Assembly: GCA_040143965.1 (NCBI GenBank)
Contig: JASJQH010000220.1
Span: 1 to 20,842 of the forward strand
DNA length: 20,842 bases
Source of the DNA: Basidiobolus ranarum
Taxonomy: Eukaryota; Basidiobolomycota; Basidiobolomycetes; Basidiobolales
Direction: 5' to 3'
Made by a program: the position numbers and the translations under genes
Shown here: positions 19,767-20,842 of the stretch, piece after piece
How the letters are laid out: each line of letters starts with the position of its first letter
Numbering within the stretch: the first letter of the stretch is position 1
The notes under the pieces: model-generated
Database searches by the model: none
The model's input: the letters and a program-made list of their open reading frames with translations, nothing else
Told to the model about the DNA's origin: nothing

Positions 19767-20155
19767 CATAGAGATCACTTGCCACTTGTGTGTTGTATCT
19801 AGTAATTTCTGTGAATACTGATTTCCATAGCATGTGGGTACGATTAAAGGCGGGAGGGTTGAACCTTAAGGGGAAGGGGTGAACCTAAGGTATTCTCACG
19901 GGGCATGAATCCACATGTTTGGAGGGATTGATTCGTTGAATGTCTCTTGATTGTTCAAATCAGTGAGTCAGGAATCAACCAGTTGATGTTTCTAATGGAA
20001 ATATTGACAATCATTAAGAGCCAAGATATTCGAAGCCAAGACACGAACCATTGTTCTTGTGGATACATGGTTTACTGTATGCACTATATATATATATACA
20101 TAGTTAAATAAAATAGTGAATTTCATGGGCTTTGAAGCAACAGATTCATTGGAGT

Positions 20156-20521
20156 ATGGTGAACTTTGTCACTAATAAGCCAGTACTAGTATCTCTATCC
20201 TTGCTGATCTATAATAGAGTCACCAATACTGTATGCAAAGAAATATTCGAAATTTATCATATCTACTGCACCAGAGGAAGCTTGGTTCTTCCATCCTTAG
20301 CATACAGTCATGTTTATCAGATTCTGATCAGTGTGGACAACAATACTATCTGTACTCAACTAATCAATTCACTCTATTGTAAATGTGTTAACATACATAA
20401 GAACTGGATAAAGAAAAACCCACAGAGACGCAATTCTCTGCCTGAACCCTCTAATCATACTTTATTCTACGAACAGGTAATCGCAAAATACTACATTCAA
20501 GGAAGGATTGTCACCGAATGA
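20156..20521 (+). CDS. Hypothetical protein, 121 residues, unrecognised
   Basis: An open frame from the first in-frame ATG (20156) to TGA. The N-terminal third is hydrophobic (residues near 8-20, PVLVSLSLLIY) and the C-terminal half is basic and Asn-rich. There is no motif I recognise, no TATA box, no CT-rich leader and no convincing polyadenylation signal. CAGGTAAT near 20475 could be a splice donor, so it could be an exon. At this base composition a chance frame of this length is also possible. Confidence 0.25.
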   Translation: MVNFVTNKPVLVSLSLLIYNRVTNTVCKEIFEIYHIYCTRGSLVLPSLAYSHVYQILISVDNNTICTQLINSLYCKCVNIHKNWIKKNPQRRNSLPEPSNHTLFYEQVIAKYYIQGRIVTE

Positions 20522-20842
20522 CTCGCTATAGAGAGTATTCAGAAGAAGCTTAAATTTACATTGTTAACTAACCTAAGATCAAGTTAACCCAAAAGATCGA
20601 ATCCTAATAACTGATTGTAAGACAATATCCACTACACGCTCGAATATGTAAAGATCAATCACATATTGTACATTTGATACCTCAAGTCCAGTAAGGAAGG
20701 ATTGTTGCTACAGAAGTAGTTATTTTTGACTTGTATTCAGTTCCAGACATTACCAGTTTATAATTTTGCCGTGTTAAAGCTGGATAGAACTCAAATTGTA
20801 TATTTTACATCACTTCATGGTTTGAAAACCGACGAGAAGAAT

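Larger units (their letters stand above)
19631..20842. other. Right-hand flank with little recognisable content
   Basis: Apart from the polyadenylation signal of copy 5 and the doubtful frame at 20156-20521, it holds two AGGGG motifs at 19869 and 19875, a short TA dinucleotide run at about 20083-20098, and AT-rich sequence to the edge. No RNA gene or mobile element is seen. Confidence 0.55.

Noticed and set aside
20083-20098. TA dinucleotide run
   Set aside because: Short simple-sequence run in AT-rich DNA; not informative by itself.

Overview
This AT-rich window looks like nuclear DNA of a fungus. Spliceosomal introns are visible (63 nt in the peptide synthetase gene, 104 nt in the KH gene). 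The tRNA has internal A and B boxes, no encoded CCA and a T-run terminator. The ubiquitin carries the Ser19/Asp24 combination common in fungi. An NRPS made of near-identical A-T-E modules, in the style of bacterial assembly lines, beside compact fungal housekeeping genes recalls early-diverging fungi such as Basidiobolus or Mortierella relatives. That placement is inference; no marker in the window settles it.

Layout. (1) 1-7162, + strand: the 3' part of a large NRPS gene, visible order A(partial)-T-E-C-A-T-E, one intron, ending directly after an epimerization domain with no release domain. (2) 8418-9362, - strand: an intact NmrA/isoflavone-reductase-like oxidoreductase, convergent with the NRPS. 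(3) 9363-11574: mostly non-coding, with a frameshifted protein remnant (10192-10538, -) that weakly resembles the middle region of fungal transcription factors, and a 40-bp near-perfect palindrome. (4) 11575-11647, -: tRNA-Arg(UCG). (5) 11864-13155, -: a two-exon, triple-KH RNA-binding protein of the hnRNP K/PCBP type. (6) 14267-19630: five small AN1 zinc-finger genes (four +, one -). One of them is fused in frame behind a complete ubiquitin. All five end in the same 15 residues although their synonymous sites have diverged. (7) 19631-20842: little that can be supported, apart from one unrecognised open frame.

How it may fit together. The NRPS, the reductase-like gene and the possible regulator remnant could be the edge of a secondary-metabolite cluster, with two D-configured residues predicted at the visible modules. 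The AN1 array is an independent unit: a lineage-expanded family of small, intronless genes. Four have a TATA-like box 58-110 nt before the start and the fifth has a weaker one about 140 nt upstream. The ubiquitin-fused member is expected to be cleaved to ubiquitin plus a 72-residue AN1 protein, the same length as three of the free-standing copies. The array also holds CCAAT and AGGGG/CCCCT motifs and a cluster of telomere-like CCCTAA units.
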